A stretch of 64,000 nucleotides of DNA from Kitasatospora sp. NBC_00458 (lineage in GTDB: Bacteria > Actinomycetota > Actinomycetes > Streptomycetales > Streptomycetaceae): NCBI RefSeq assembly GCF_036013975.1, contig NZ_CP107904.1:7947001-8011000 (forward strand). The letters are read 5' to 3'. The notes beneath the pieces are model-generated. The model was not told the DNA's origin. It ran no database searches and saw only the letters and a program-made list of their open reading frames with translations. The translations under genes were made by a program, and so were the position numbers. The first letter of the stretch is position 1. The number at the start of each line of letters is the position of its first letter. Shown one piece after another: positions 49,509 to 56,566 of this stretch.

Positions 49509-50908
49509 ACCCGAACCCCGGCCGGACGAACCTCCGCGTCCTGCGCATCGAGCTGCGGCGGTCCGTCGCCCCGTGGGCCGGCGTCCTCGTCCTGGTGTCG
49601 GCGCTCGCGTTCCTGCACCTCGTCCCCGGCGCCTGGTGGAAGGGGCCGGCGCTGTGGACGGCGCAGTGGACCTCGATGGCCCTGTGGACCAGGTTCCTGC
49701 TGGTCTTCCTGTGGCCGCTCGCGGTGGGCCTCGGGGCGCTCCAGGGGCTGCGCGACTCCCGTTCGAGGATGTCCGAACTGCTGAGCAGCACGCCGCGTCC
49801 GGCCCGGCACCGCGCGGCGGCCCTCGCGGGTACGACGGCCTTCGCCCTGGTGTCGGCCTTCGCGCTGGTCGTCCTCGTGGGCGCGGTGCGGGTGCTCGCC
49901 GGCGGCGCCGCGTACGCCCACCTGGGCTGGCTCCCGATCTCGCTGGTGGGGGCGCTCGCGCTGGCCGCCGGGGCGGTCCTGGGCATGGGGGTGGCGCGGG
50001 CCCTGCCGTCCGTCCTCACCCCGCCCGCCCTGGCCGTGGGCGCCTTCCTGTTCGTCACCCTCCTGCGGCGGACCACGGACGCCGAGGTGCCGACCTCCGG
50101 CGCGCCGAACCGTCTCGCGCTGCTGTCGCCCCTGGTGGCGGAGGTGCGCCAGCCGCTCCTCACGCTCTCCGCCCCCGTGCACGCCGGGCAGACGTTCTGG
50201 CTGCTCGGGGCGGCCGCGACGGGTCTGGCGCTGCTGGCCGCCGCCACCCGGCGGGGGCGGGTGCTCGCCCTCACCCCGCTCCTGGCGGGCGGGGCCGCTG
50301 CCCTGCTCCTGCTCCCGGCCGGACCCCGCGACACGTACGTCGTCGACCGGGCCGCGGCGGCGCAGGTGTGCGACGGCCCGGTGTGCGTGACGACCGCCGA
50401 GCGGGCGCGGCTCGGCGATCTGGCGGGGCGCGGTGCCGAGGTGCTGCGCCTGCTGCGCGGCGCCCTGGGCGACCAGGCGCCCACGGGGATCCGCGAGACA
50501 ACCCTCCTGCGGGGGCTCCTCGATCCGGCGGAGCGGTCGGACGACGCGCTGCTCCTCGACTTCGGCGACGCGGCGATCGGTGAGGCCGGGGGAGGGGAAC
50601 TGACCCGGGCGCTGGTCGCCCAGGGCGTGGTCCCGTTGTGCAACGCCCGCAGCGGCGTCGAGAGCGGCTCGCTGGAGGAGGCCGTCGCACAGAGCATCGC
50701 GGCCGCCTGGGTCCTCGGGGACCTCCGGCAGCTCGAAGGGACCATGCACGGCGCCAAGGACTGGGCGGACGAGGCCCGCCCGGTGTGGGAGCAGCTCATC
50801 GCGTTGCCGCAGCCGGAGCAGCGGCGGCGGATCGGTGCCCTGCACGCCGCGGCCGTCTCCTGTTCGGGCGGCCTGCTCACCGAGCTGACGGGCGGTGCGT
50901 CCCGGTGA
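49505..50908 (+). CDS. ABC transporter membrane protein with large extracytoplasmic region
   Basis: A 467-residue membrane protein. Six to seven hydrophobic helices in residues 20-285 (including LLVFLWPLAVGLGALQGLRDS, an ABC-2 permease-like feature) precede a soluble C-terminal ~180 residues (VCDGPVCVTTAERARLGDLAG and further helices) outside the membrane with a CxxxxC pair. GTG 49505 overlaps the ATPase stop codon and the end overlaps the next GTG, so three genes are translationally coupled. Confidence 0.82.
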   Translation: MNPNPGRTNLRVLRIELRRSVAPWAGVLVLVSALAFLHLVPGAWWKGPALWTAQWTSMALWTRFLLVFLWPLAVGLGALQGLRDSRSRMSELLSSTPRPARHRAAALAGTTAFALVSAFALVVLVGAVRVLAGGAAYAHLGWLPISLVGALALAAGAVLGMGVARALPSVLTPPALAVGAFLFVTLLRRTTDAEVPTSGAPNRLALLSPLVAEVRQPLLTLSAPVHAGQTFWLLGAAATGLALLAAATRRGRVLALTPLLAGGAAALLLLPAGPRDTYVVDRAAAAQVCDGPVCVTTAERARLGDLAGRGAEVLRLLRGALGDQAPTGIRETTLLRGLLDPAERSDDALLLDFGDAAIGEAGGGELTRALVAQGVVPLCNARSGVESGSLEEAVAQSIAAAWVLGDLRQLEGTMHGAKDWADEARPVWEQLIALPQPEQRRRIGALHAAAVSCSGGLLTELTGGASR

Positions 50909-51498
50909 GGTGGCTGACGCTGTACGCGCGCTCGCGGCAGGTGCCCGCCTCGCTGGCCGCGGTGCTGGCCGGCGCGGCCGCGGTGGCGGCGCTCGCCGGG
51001 ATCGGCGGCGGGGGGACGGCGGATCCGCGGCTGTCCACGCTCGTCCTCGCCGCGGGGGCGGCGGCGGTCTCGGTCGGACTCGGCGGGCAGGACCTCGCGC
51101 TGGACCGGACGGCCGCGATCCGCTGGGTACCGCGCAGGGCGGCGCACGTGCTGCTCTGCGGGGTGCTCGTCGCCGCCGTCCTCTGGGCGGTGCGGGCGGT
51201 GGGCGGCGAGCCGGCCTCCCCCGCCTTCGTCGTGCGCAACAGCGCGGGGCTGATGGGGCTGGTCGCCGTCGGGGCGGCCTGGTGCGGGCAGCGGTACGCG
51301 TGGACCCCGCTCTTCGCCTGGCTGCCGTTCGCCTTCGCCGCCCCGGCCGCGACGGGCACGACGGGTGGGACGGGTGTGGCGACGCAGGTGCTGACCTGGA
51401 TGCTGCAGCCGCCCGGCACGCCGGCCGCCACCTGGACGGCCGGGCTCCTCGCCGTCGCGGGCACCGCCGTCTACGCCACCGGCGGCCCGAGGCGCTAG
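50905..51498 (+). CDS. Small membrane protein of the sigma/ABC operon
   Basis: A 197-residue protein with about five to six hydrophobic helices (SLAAVLAGAAAVAALAGIG, AAHVLLCGVLVAAVLWAV, GLMGLVAVGAAWCG). GTG 50905 overlaps the previous stop codon. I do not recognise a family; position and coupling imply a second membrane subunit of the ABC complex. Confidence 0.75.
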   Translation: MRWLTLYARSRQVPASLAAVLAGAAAVAALAGIGGGGTADPRLSTLVLAAGAAAVSVGLGGQDLALDRTAAIRWVPRRAAHVLLCGVLVAAVLWAVRAVGGEPASPAFVVRNSAGLMGLVAVGAAWCGQRYAWTPLFAWLPFAFAAPAATGTTGGTGVATQVLTWMLQPPGTPAATWTAGLLAVAGTAVYATGGPRR

Positions 51499-51603
51499 GT
51501 CGGCCCCCGTCCCTTGTCCGCCCCCTCCCACCGATCCCCTCCCACCGATCCCTCCGACCGACCCCCTGGCGCCGAACCTCTGACGCCCGAGCCGGGGCGA
51601 GCC

Positions 51604-51638
51604 GGGGCGGGGAGGGGAGGGGAGGGGAGGGGCGGGGG
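51604..51638 (+). other. G-quadruplex-forming tract upstream of the dehydrogenase
   Basis: Seven consecutive runs of four or five G separated by single bases (mostly A) end 37 bp before the D-2-hydroxyacid dehydrogenase start. Single-base loops and at least four G-tracts are the strongest class of predicted quadruplex, in the coding-strand (mRNA) sense. Confidence 0.8.
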
Positions 51639-51675
51639 CGGACGACGGCGGGCGGCGTCTGGAAGAGTGCGGATC

Positions 51676-52635
51676 ATGAAACTTCGCTGCGCCGTACTCG
51701 ACGACTTCCAAGGGGTGGCCACCAGTCTCGCCGACTGGTCGCCGGTCGCGGACCGGGTGGAGGTGGTCGCGTTCCGGGAGCACTTCGGCTCCGAGGACGA
51801 ACTCGTGCGCGCCGTGGCCGACTTCGACATCATCGTGACGCTGCGGGAGCGGGTGGCGTTCCCGGCGGAGCTGTTCGGCCGGCTTCCCCGGCTGCGGCTG
51901 CTGGTGGCCTCGGGCATGCGGAACTCGGTGATCGACCACGAGGCGGCCCGCGCGCACGGCGTGACCGTCTGCGGGACGGCGAGTTCCTCGACGCCGCCGG
52001 TCGAGCTGACCTGGGCGCTGCTCCTCGGGCTGGCGCGCGGGCTGGTGGAGGAGAGCACGGCGCTGCGCGGCGGCGGGCCGTGGCAGAGCACGGTGGGGGC
52101 CGATCTGGCGGGCCGCAGGCTGGGGCTGCTGGGGCTGGGGAGGATCGGTGCGCGGGTGGCCCGGGTGGGGCTCGCGTTCGAGATGGACGTGGTGGCGTGG
52201 AGCCGCAACCTGACGGAGGAGCGGGCGGCGGGGGTGGGCGTGCGGCGGGCCGGGTCGATGGAGGAACTGCTGAGCGGGAGCGACTTCGTCTCCGTCCACC
52301 TGGCGCTCGGGGACCGCACCCGGGGGCTGCTCGGCGCGCCCGAGCTGGCGCTGCTGAAGCCGACCGCGTACCTGGTCAACACCTCGCGGGCGGCCATCGT
52401 GGACCAGGGGGCGCTGCTCGCGGCGCTCGCCGGGGGGCGGTTCGCGGGTGCGGCGGTGGACGTCTTCGACCAGGAGCCGCTGCCCGCCGGCCACCCGGTG
52501 CGGACGGCTCCCCGGCTGCTGGCGACGCCGCACCTGGGGTACGTGTCGCAGGACAACTACCGCCGGTACTACGGCGATGCGGTGGAGGACATCGCGGCGT
52601 TCCTGGCCGGTGCGCCGGTCCGGGTGCTGGGCTGA
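51676..52635 (+). CDS. D-isomer-specific 2-hydroxyacid dehydrogenase
   Basis: A 319-residue NAD(P)-dependent oxidoreductase of the phosphoglycerate/D-lactate dehydrogenase type. LGLLGLGRIGARVARVGLAF is the cofactor loop. The catalytic Arg (NTSRAAIVD), Glu (VDVFDQEPLP) and His (PHLGYVS) are present. No ACT domain, so not serine-pathway SerA of the regulated kind. ATG 51676 has GGAAG upstream. A G-rich tract in the leader may influence translation. Confidence 0.9.
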   Translation: MKLRCAVLDDFQGVATSLADWSPVADRVEVVAFREHFGSEDELVRAVADFDIIVTLRERVAFPAELFGRLPRLRLLVASGMRNSVIDHEAARAHGVTVCGTASSSTPPVELTWALLLGLARGLVEESTALRGGGPWQSTVGADLAGRRLGLLGLGRIGARVARVGLAFEMDVVAWSRNLTEERAAGVGVRRAGSMEELLSGSDFVSVHLALGDRTRGLLGAPELALLKPTAYLVNTSRAAIVDQGALLAALAGGRFAGAAVDVFDQEPLPAGHPVRTAPRLLATPHLGYVSQDNYRRYYGDAVEDIAAFLAGAPVRVLG

Positions 52636-52651
52636 GCCTCCGGCGGGCGCA

Positions 52652-52712
52652 CGGCCGCGGCCACGGCCACGGCCACGGGTACGGGTACGGCCACGGCCAC
52701 GGGTACGGCCCG
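52652..52712. repeat. GGCCAC / GGGTAC hexamer tract
   Basis: Runs of GGCCAC and GGGTAC hexamers alternate between the dehydrogenase stop and the convergent protease gene. A simple slippage array; no coding meaning. Confidence 0.85.
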
Positions 52713-52742
52713 CCACCCCCCGGGGGAAGGGTGACGGGCCGT
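52705..52742. terminator. Hairpin between convergent genes
   Basis: ACGGCCCGCCACC pairs with GGGTGACGGGCCGT (one internal mismatch) around a CCCCGGGGGA loop, 19 bp from the protease stop codon. Confidence 0.7.
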
Positions 52743-52761
52743 ACGTCCGGCGAGGCGGGGA

Positions 52762-54357
52762 TCAGCCGACGGAGACGGCGCTCCAGGCGGCTGCGACCGC
52801 CTTGTACTCGGTGCCGGTGGCGCCGTAGAGGTCCCTGGCGGCGTTCAGGGAGGCGGTGCGGGCGCCCTTGTAGTCGGTGGTGGACGTCATGTAGACGGTC
52901 AGCGCGCGGTACCAGATCTTGGCGACCTTCTGGTTGCCGATGCCGGTCACGGTGGACCCGTTGCAGGTCGGGCTGTTGTAGGAGACGCCGTTGACGGTGC
53001 GGGCGCCGCTGCCCTCGCTGGCGAGGAAGAACCAGTGGTTGCCGACGCCCGAGGAGTTGTGGACGTCGAGCTGCCCGACCTTCCTCGTCCAGCAGTCGGC
53101 CGAGCCGCCGTCCAGTGACGGCTTGTCGAAGCGGCGCAGCCACGGCGGGGTGGACTGGTCGCTGAACAGGTAGTCCGGCTTGTCGACGGGGTTGTCGGCG
53201 TACCACTCGACCATGGTGCCGAAGATGTCGGAGGTCGACTCGTTGAGGCCGCCGGACTCGCCGCTGTAGCGGAGGTTGGCGGTGGCGCTGGTGACGCCGT
53301 GGGTCATCTCGTGGCCCATGGTGTCGAGGTCGACCTGCTCGGGGTCGACGTTGCCGTCGCCGTCGCCGGTCATCATGCAGAAGCAGGTGTCGGACCACTG
53401 GGCGTTGTCCCACCTGGTGCCGACGTGGACGAAGACGGTGGCGCCCTTGCCGTCGTTCTTGATGCCGCTGCGGTTGAAGACGTTCTTGTAGTAGTCGTAC
53501 GTCCAGGCGGTGTTGGCGTGGGCGTCGACGGCGGCGGTGGCGCGGTCGGTGGAGAACTTCCTCCCGTCGCCCCAGACGTTGTCGGCGTCGGTGAAGAGGG
53601 TGCCCGAGGTCGGGGTGAGCGAGCCGGCGCCGGCGTTGTGCGCGTCCCTGGTGGTGTGGTGGCGCACCGGGTCGATCAGGGCGTAGCCGCCGGACTGCGG
53701 GGTGGTGTCGATGGTGACGTCGCCGGTGTACTCGGAGTGGCCGAGGCCGGCGGCCTGGTGCTCGGAGTCGTAGGACTCGATCTGCTCGCCGCTGCGGGCG
53801 TCGGTGACGACGACGCGGCCCGCGGGCTGGCCGTGGTCGCCGGTGCCCTGGACGGTGGTGCGCCAGGCGAGGCGCGGGGTGCCGTCGGCGGCCCAGACGA
53901 CCAGCTCGGGGGAGCTGGTGGCGTCGCTGACGCCGGGAGCGGCTTCGAGTGCGCGGCCGGCGGTGAGCTGGGCGGGGACCTTGGGGACGATCGAGCTCAC
54001 GGCGGCGTCGTGGGCGGCGGCGCGGGAGGAGTCCTTGAGGCGGCCGCGGGCGTCCTGGTGCACCACCAGGTCGCCGCCGACGACGGGCAGGCCGAGGTAG
54101 GTGCGGTCGAAGCGCACGTGCCGGCTGCCGTCGGCGTCCAGCACGACGTCCTTCACGACCAGGTCCTGGCCGTCGCCGTAGCCGAAGACCGCGGCGTTGC
54201 GGGTGACGTTGGAGCGGGCCTGGGCGATCGCCGCGTCGCGGTCGGAGGGGGACGCGGCGGAGGCGGTGCCGGCCGTGAAGGTGGCGGCGAGGAGGGCGGC
54301 GGTGGCCGCTATGGCTCCGGCCGCGAGGGGGCGGCGGGAAGAGGAGGTGGGGCTCAC
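52762..54357 (-). CDS. Secreted M4 neutral metalloprotease (thermolysin family)
   Basis: A 531-residue preproprotease. A Sec signal (cleavage near TASAA), an FTP/propeptide region (about 40-210) and an M4 catalytic domain: GHEMTHGVTSA (HExxH), GGLNESTSDIFG (third ligand Glu), WRLxx-type VHNSSGVGNHWFFL with the catalytic His, and calcium-type acidic loops (GDGDGNVDPE). GTG 54357 has GGAG 5 nt upstream. It degrades extracellular protein. The divergent GNAT gene shares a promoter region with a 16-bp palindrome. Confidence 0.93.
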   Translation of the reverse strand: MSPTSSSRRPLAAGAIAATAALLAATFTAGTASAASPSDRDAAIAQARSNVTRNAAVFGYGDGQDLVVKDVVLDADGSRHVRFDRTYLGLPVVGGDLVVHQDARGRLKDSSRAAAHDAAVSSIVPKVPAQLTAGRALEAAPGVSDATSSPELVVWAADGTPRLAWRTTVQGTGDHGQPAGRVVVTDARSGEQIESYDSEHQAAGLGHSEYTGDVTIDTTPQSGGYALIDPVRHHTTRDAHNAGAGSLTPTSGTLFTDADNVWGDGRKFSTDRATAAVDAHANTAWTYDYYKNVFNRSGIKNDGKGATVFVHVGTRWDNAQWSDTCFCMMTGDGDGNVDPEQVDLDTMGHEMTHGVTSATANLRYSGESGGLNESTSDIFGTMVEWYADNPVDKPDYLFSDQSTPPWLRRFDKPSLDGGSADCWTRKVGQLDVHNSSGVGNHWFFLASEGSGARTVNGVSYNSPTCNGSTVTGIGNQKVAKIWYRALTVYMTSTTDYKGARTASLNAARDLYGATGTEYKAVAAAWSAVSVG

Positions 54358-54403
54358 TCTGACTCCAGTCGGGGTAGCTGCAGGGAAGGAGCTGCCCCGA
54401 GAT

Positions 54404-54419
54404 TGACGGTGGACCGTCA
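54404..54419. promoter_or_regulatory. Palindrome in the protease/GNAT divergent promoter
   Basis: TGACGGT-gg-ACCGTCA, perfect over 7+7 bp, 47 bp from the protease start codon; a candidate operator for a dimeric regulator. The rest of the region towards the GNAT gene is A/T-richer (ATCAAAATCGATCGG). Confidence 0.6.
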
Positions 54420-54512
54420 GGGTGAGCTAGAGAAGGCGTCATTTCTTGACCAAGTCGTGGCCTGTACTGATCAAAATCGATCGGTTGTGAACTCCTCCTC
54501 TACGATCCCGCC

Positions 54513-54965
54513 ATGACAACCCCCCAGGATCACCGAACTGTGGAGTACGTCTGGCGTGGTCCCTTCACCGACCACGAGCTGGACGCCCTGCACGCCGCGG
54601 CCTTCACCGGCCCCGTCGGTCCCACCGGCCCCGGGAGCCCCGCGGCGGCCGCCACCCCCTGGCGCGCCCGGCTGGAGCGCCACAGCGCCGGGTGGGTCTG
54701 CGCCCGGCCCGCACCCGACGGCCCGCTGCTCGGCTTCGTCAACGTGCTCTGGGACGGCGGCGTCCACGCCTTCCTCCTCGACACCGCCGTCGACCCGGGG
54801 GCCCACCGCCTCGGGATCGGCACCCGGCTGGTCGCCGCGGCCGCCGAGGGCGCCCGCGCGGCCGGCTGCGACTGGCTCCACGTCGACTTCGAACCGCACC
54901 TGCGCCCCTACTACTTCGGCGCCTGCGGCTTCCGGCCCACCGACGCGGGGCTCCTCGCCCTCTGA
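54513..54965 (+). CDS. GNAT-family N-acetyltransferase
   Basis: A 150-residue acetyltransferase. FLLDTAVDPGAHRLGIGTRLVAAAAEGAR is motif A with the RxxGIG acetyl-CoA loop, and FEPHLRPYYFGACGFRPT is motif B. A CTCCTC run, not a ribosome binding site, lies before the ATG, so start strength is uncertain. Substrate unknown. Divergent from the M4 protease. Confidence 0.82.
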   Translation: MTTPQDHRTVEYVWRGPFTDHELDALHAAAFTGPVGPTGPGSPAAAATPWRARLERHSAGWVCARPAPDGPLLGFVNVLWDGGVHAFLLDTAVDPGAHRLGIGTRLVAAAAEGARAAGCDWLHVDFEPHLRPYYFGACGFRPTDAGLLAL

Positions 54966-55120
54966 GCACCGGGCGGGCCCGGCGCGGCCGGTGGGTGCAC
55001 CCGGCGCGCCCGCCGGGCCGCCGCGCTCCCCGGGGCCGCCGCCCACCCGCCCGCACCACCCGCCGCACCACCCTCCCCGACCCGTCGCCACCGCCCCCGC
55101 GCAGGCCGTACCCTCGCGGA

Positions 55121-56455
55121 ATGGACGGATGGGTGGGGGCCTGGACCGGCGGGCGGCGGGCCGTGCACGTGGGCAACGTCGCCGACTTCAACGCACAGTT
55201 CCTCGACGGTCGGATGGACCGGGAGCAGCGGGAGCGGCGGCTGCAACAGGCCCACCACTACGCGGGGATGGCGACCTGCTACAGCCCCGAACCGGCGGTG
55301 CTGGTGCTCCCCGCGGAGGTCGAGCGGGACTGGATCGACTGGCTGGCCCGCGAGTTGGAGTGGGGCCCGGTCGAACTGCACAGCGGAGTCGCGCAGCGGG
55401 AGACGATCGCCCGGGCGCTGGAACGGCGGCCCGCGCTGGCGGCGCGGATCGCGGACGGCGGCGGTCCGGCACTCTTCTGGGGCCGGACCCCGGCACAGGG
55501 CGAGGGGCCGGAGCTGGCCGCGGTGCGCCGCTACGAGTCGAAGGCGGCCGCACACGAACTGTTCACCGGACTCGCCCCCGACCACCCGGGCGTGCGGGTA
55601 CCCCGCCAGGAGCACGCGGACGGTCCGCGCCGGGCCGCGCGCCGGCTGGCGTTCCGGGCGGCCCGGGGGCTGACCACGGTGGTGAAGAGCCCGCACGGGG
55701 TGGGCGGGTACGGGACGGTGGTGGTCACGCCGCAGGAGGTGTTCGCGGCCGGCGGGGCGCGGGCCCTGCTCCGCCGGCTGGAGCGGGACGAGGTGCTGCC
55801 GCCCGCCGGCGGCCTGCTGCTGGAGGAGTACGTGGACGGCGGACCGGCGGGCTCCGGCCGGCTGCGCGACCTCACCTTCGACGCGGTGATCGGCGAGGAC
55901 GGCCGGGTGCACCCGGTGGGCGTCGGTGAGATGGCCGTGGACGGCACCCGGTACCAGGGGGTGACGGTCGGTCCGGGCGTGGTGCCGCCGGGAGCGGCGG
56001 CCACCGTGGAGCGGTTCGGGCTGGCCGTGGGCGAGCGGCTGGCCGCGGCGGGCCACCGGGGCTGGTTCGACGTGGACTTCGTGACCGACCGGGAGCGGCG
56101 GCCCGCCCCGACCGAGGTGAACCTGCGGCTCACCGGACCGGCCGTCGCGTTCGTGCTGCGGCAGCGGCTGGACCGGGTGCGCGGGCCGGGCCACCTCGTC
56201 CGCACCCTGGACGCGATGCCGCTGGGCGCCCGGCTCTCCCAGGAGGCGCTGTACCGGCACCTGGACCGGCTGCGCCCGCAGTGCGCCCGGCTCGGCGCGA
56301 CCGTCCTGCCGCTGATCGTGACGGCCGGGTACGAGCCGGAGCCGACCGTCGGCCTGGCGCTCGCCGCGCACAGCACCGAGGCGCTGGACGCGGCGGAGGC
56401 ACTGCTCGGCGCGGGCCACCACGCGCTGGGCCGGATGTTCGAGGCCCTGCGCTGA
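55121..56455 (+). CDS. ATP-grasp ligase-like enzyme
   Basis: A 444-residue ATP-grasp protein. An N-terminal pre-ATP-grasp domain (VHVGNVADFNAQFLDGRMDREQ, CYSPEPAVLVLP, WIDWLARELEWG) precedes the ATP-grasp core: TTVVKSPHGVGGYGTVV (nucleotide loop with Lys), LLLEEYVDGG (adenine-binding Glu), DFVTDRERRPAPTEVNLRLTG (metal-binding Glu/Asn). The group includes carboxylate-amine ligases of the pheganomycin PGM1 kind. It converges on the adenylation/membrane fusion gene 111 bp away, raising the possibility that both act on one peptide-like product. The exact bond formed is not readable. Confidence 0.78.
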   Translation: MDGWVGAWTGGRRAVHVGNVADFNAQFLDGRMDREQRERRLQQAHHYAGMATCYSPEPAVLVLPAEVERDWIDWLARELEWGPVELHSGVAQRETIARALERRPALAARIADGGGPALFWGRTPAQGEGPELAAVRRYESKAAAHELFTGLAPDHPGVRVPRQEHADGPRRAARRLAFRAARGLTTVVKSPHGVGGYGTVVVTPQEVFAAGGARALLRRLERDEVLPPAGGLLLEEYVDGGPAGSGRLRDLTFDAVIGEDGRVHPVGVGEMAVDGTRYQGVTVGPGVVPPGAAATVERFGLAVGERLAAAGHRGWFDVDFVTDRERRPAPTEVNLRLTGPAVAFVLRQRLDRVRGPGHLVRTLDAMPLGARLSQEALYRHLDRLRPQCARLGATVLPLIVTAGYEPEPTVGLALAAHSTEALDAAEALLGAGHHALGRMFEALR

Positions 56456-56566
56456 GCCACCCGCACGGCGGCCCGGGCCCCGCACCCGCCCGGCGCCGTA
56501 CCCGCTCCGGGCCCCGAACCTACCGCCGGCCGGCCGTTCACCCGCCGCCGGCCGACGGGCGGACCG

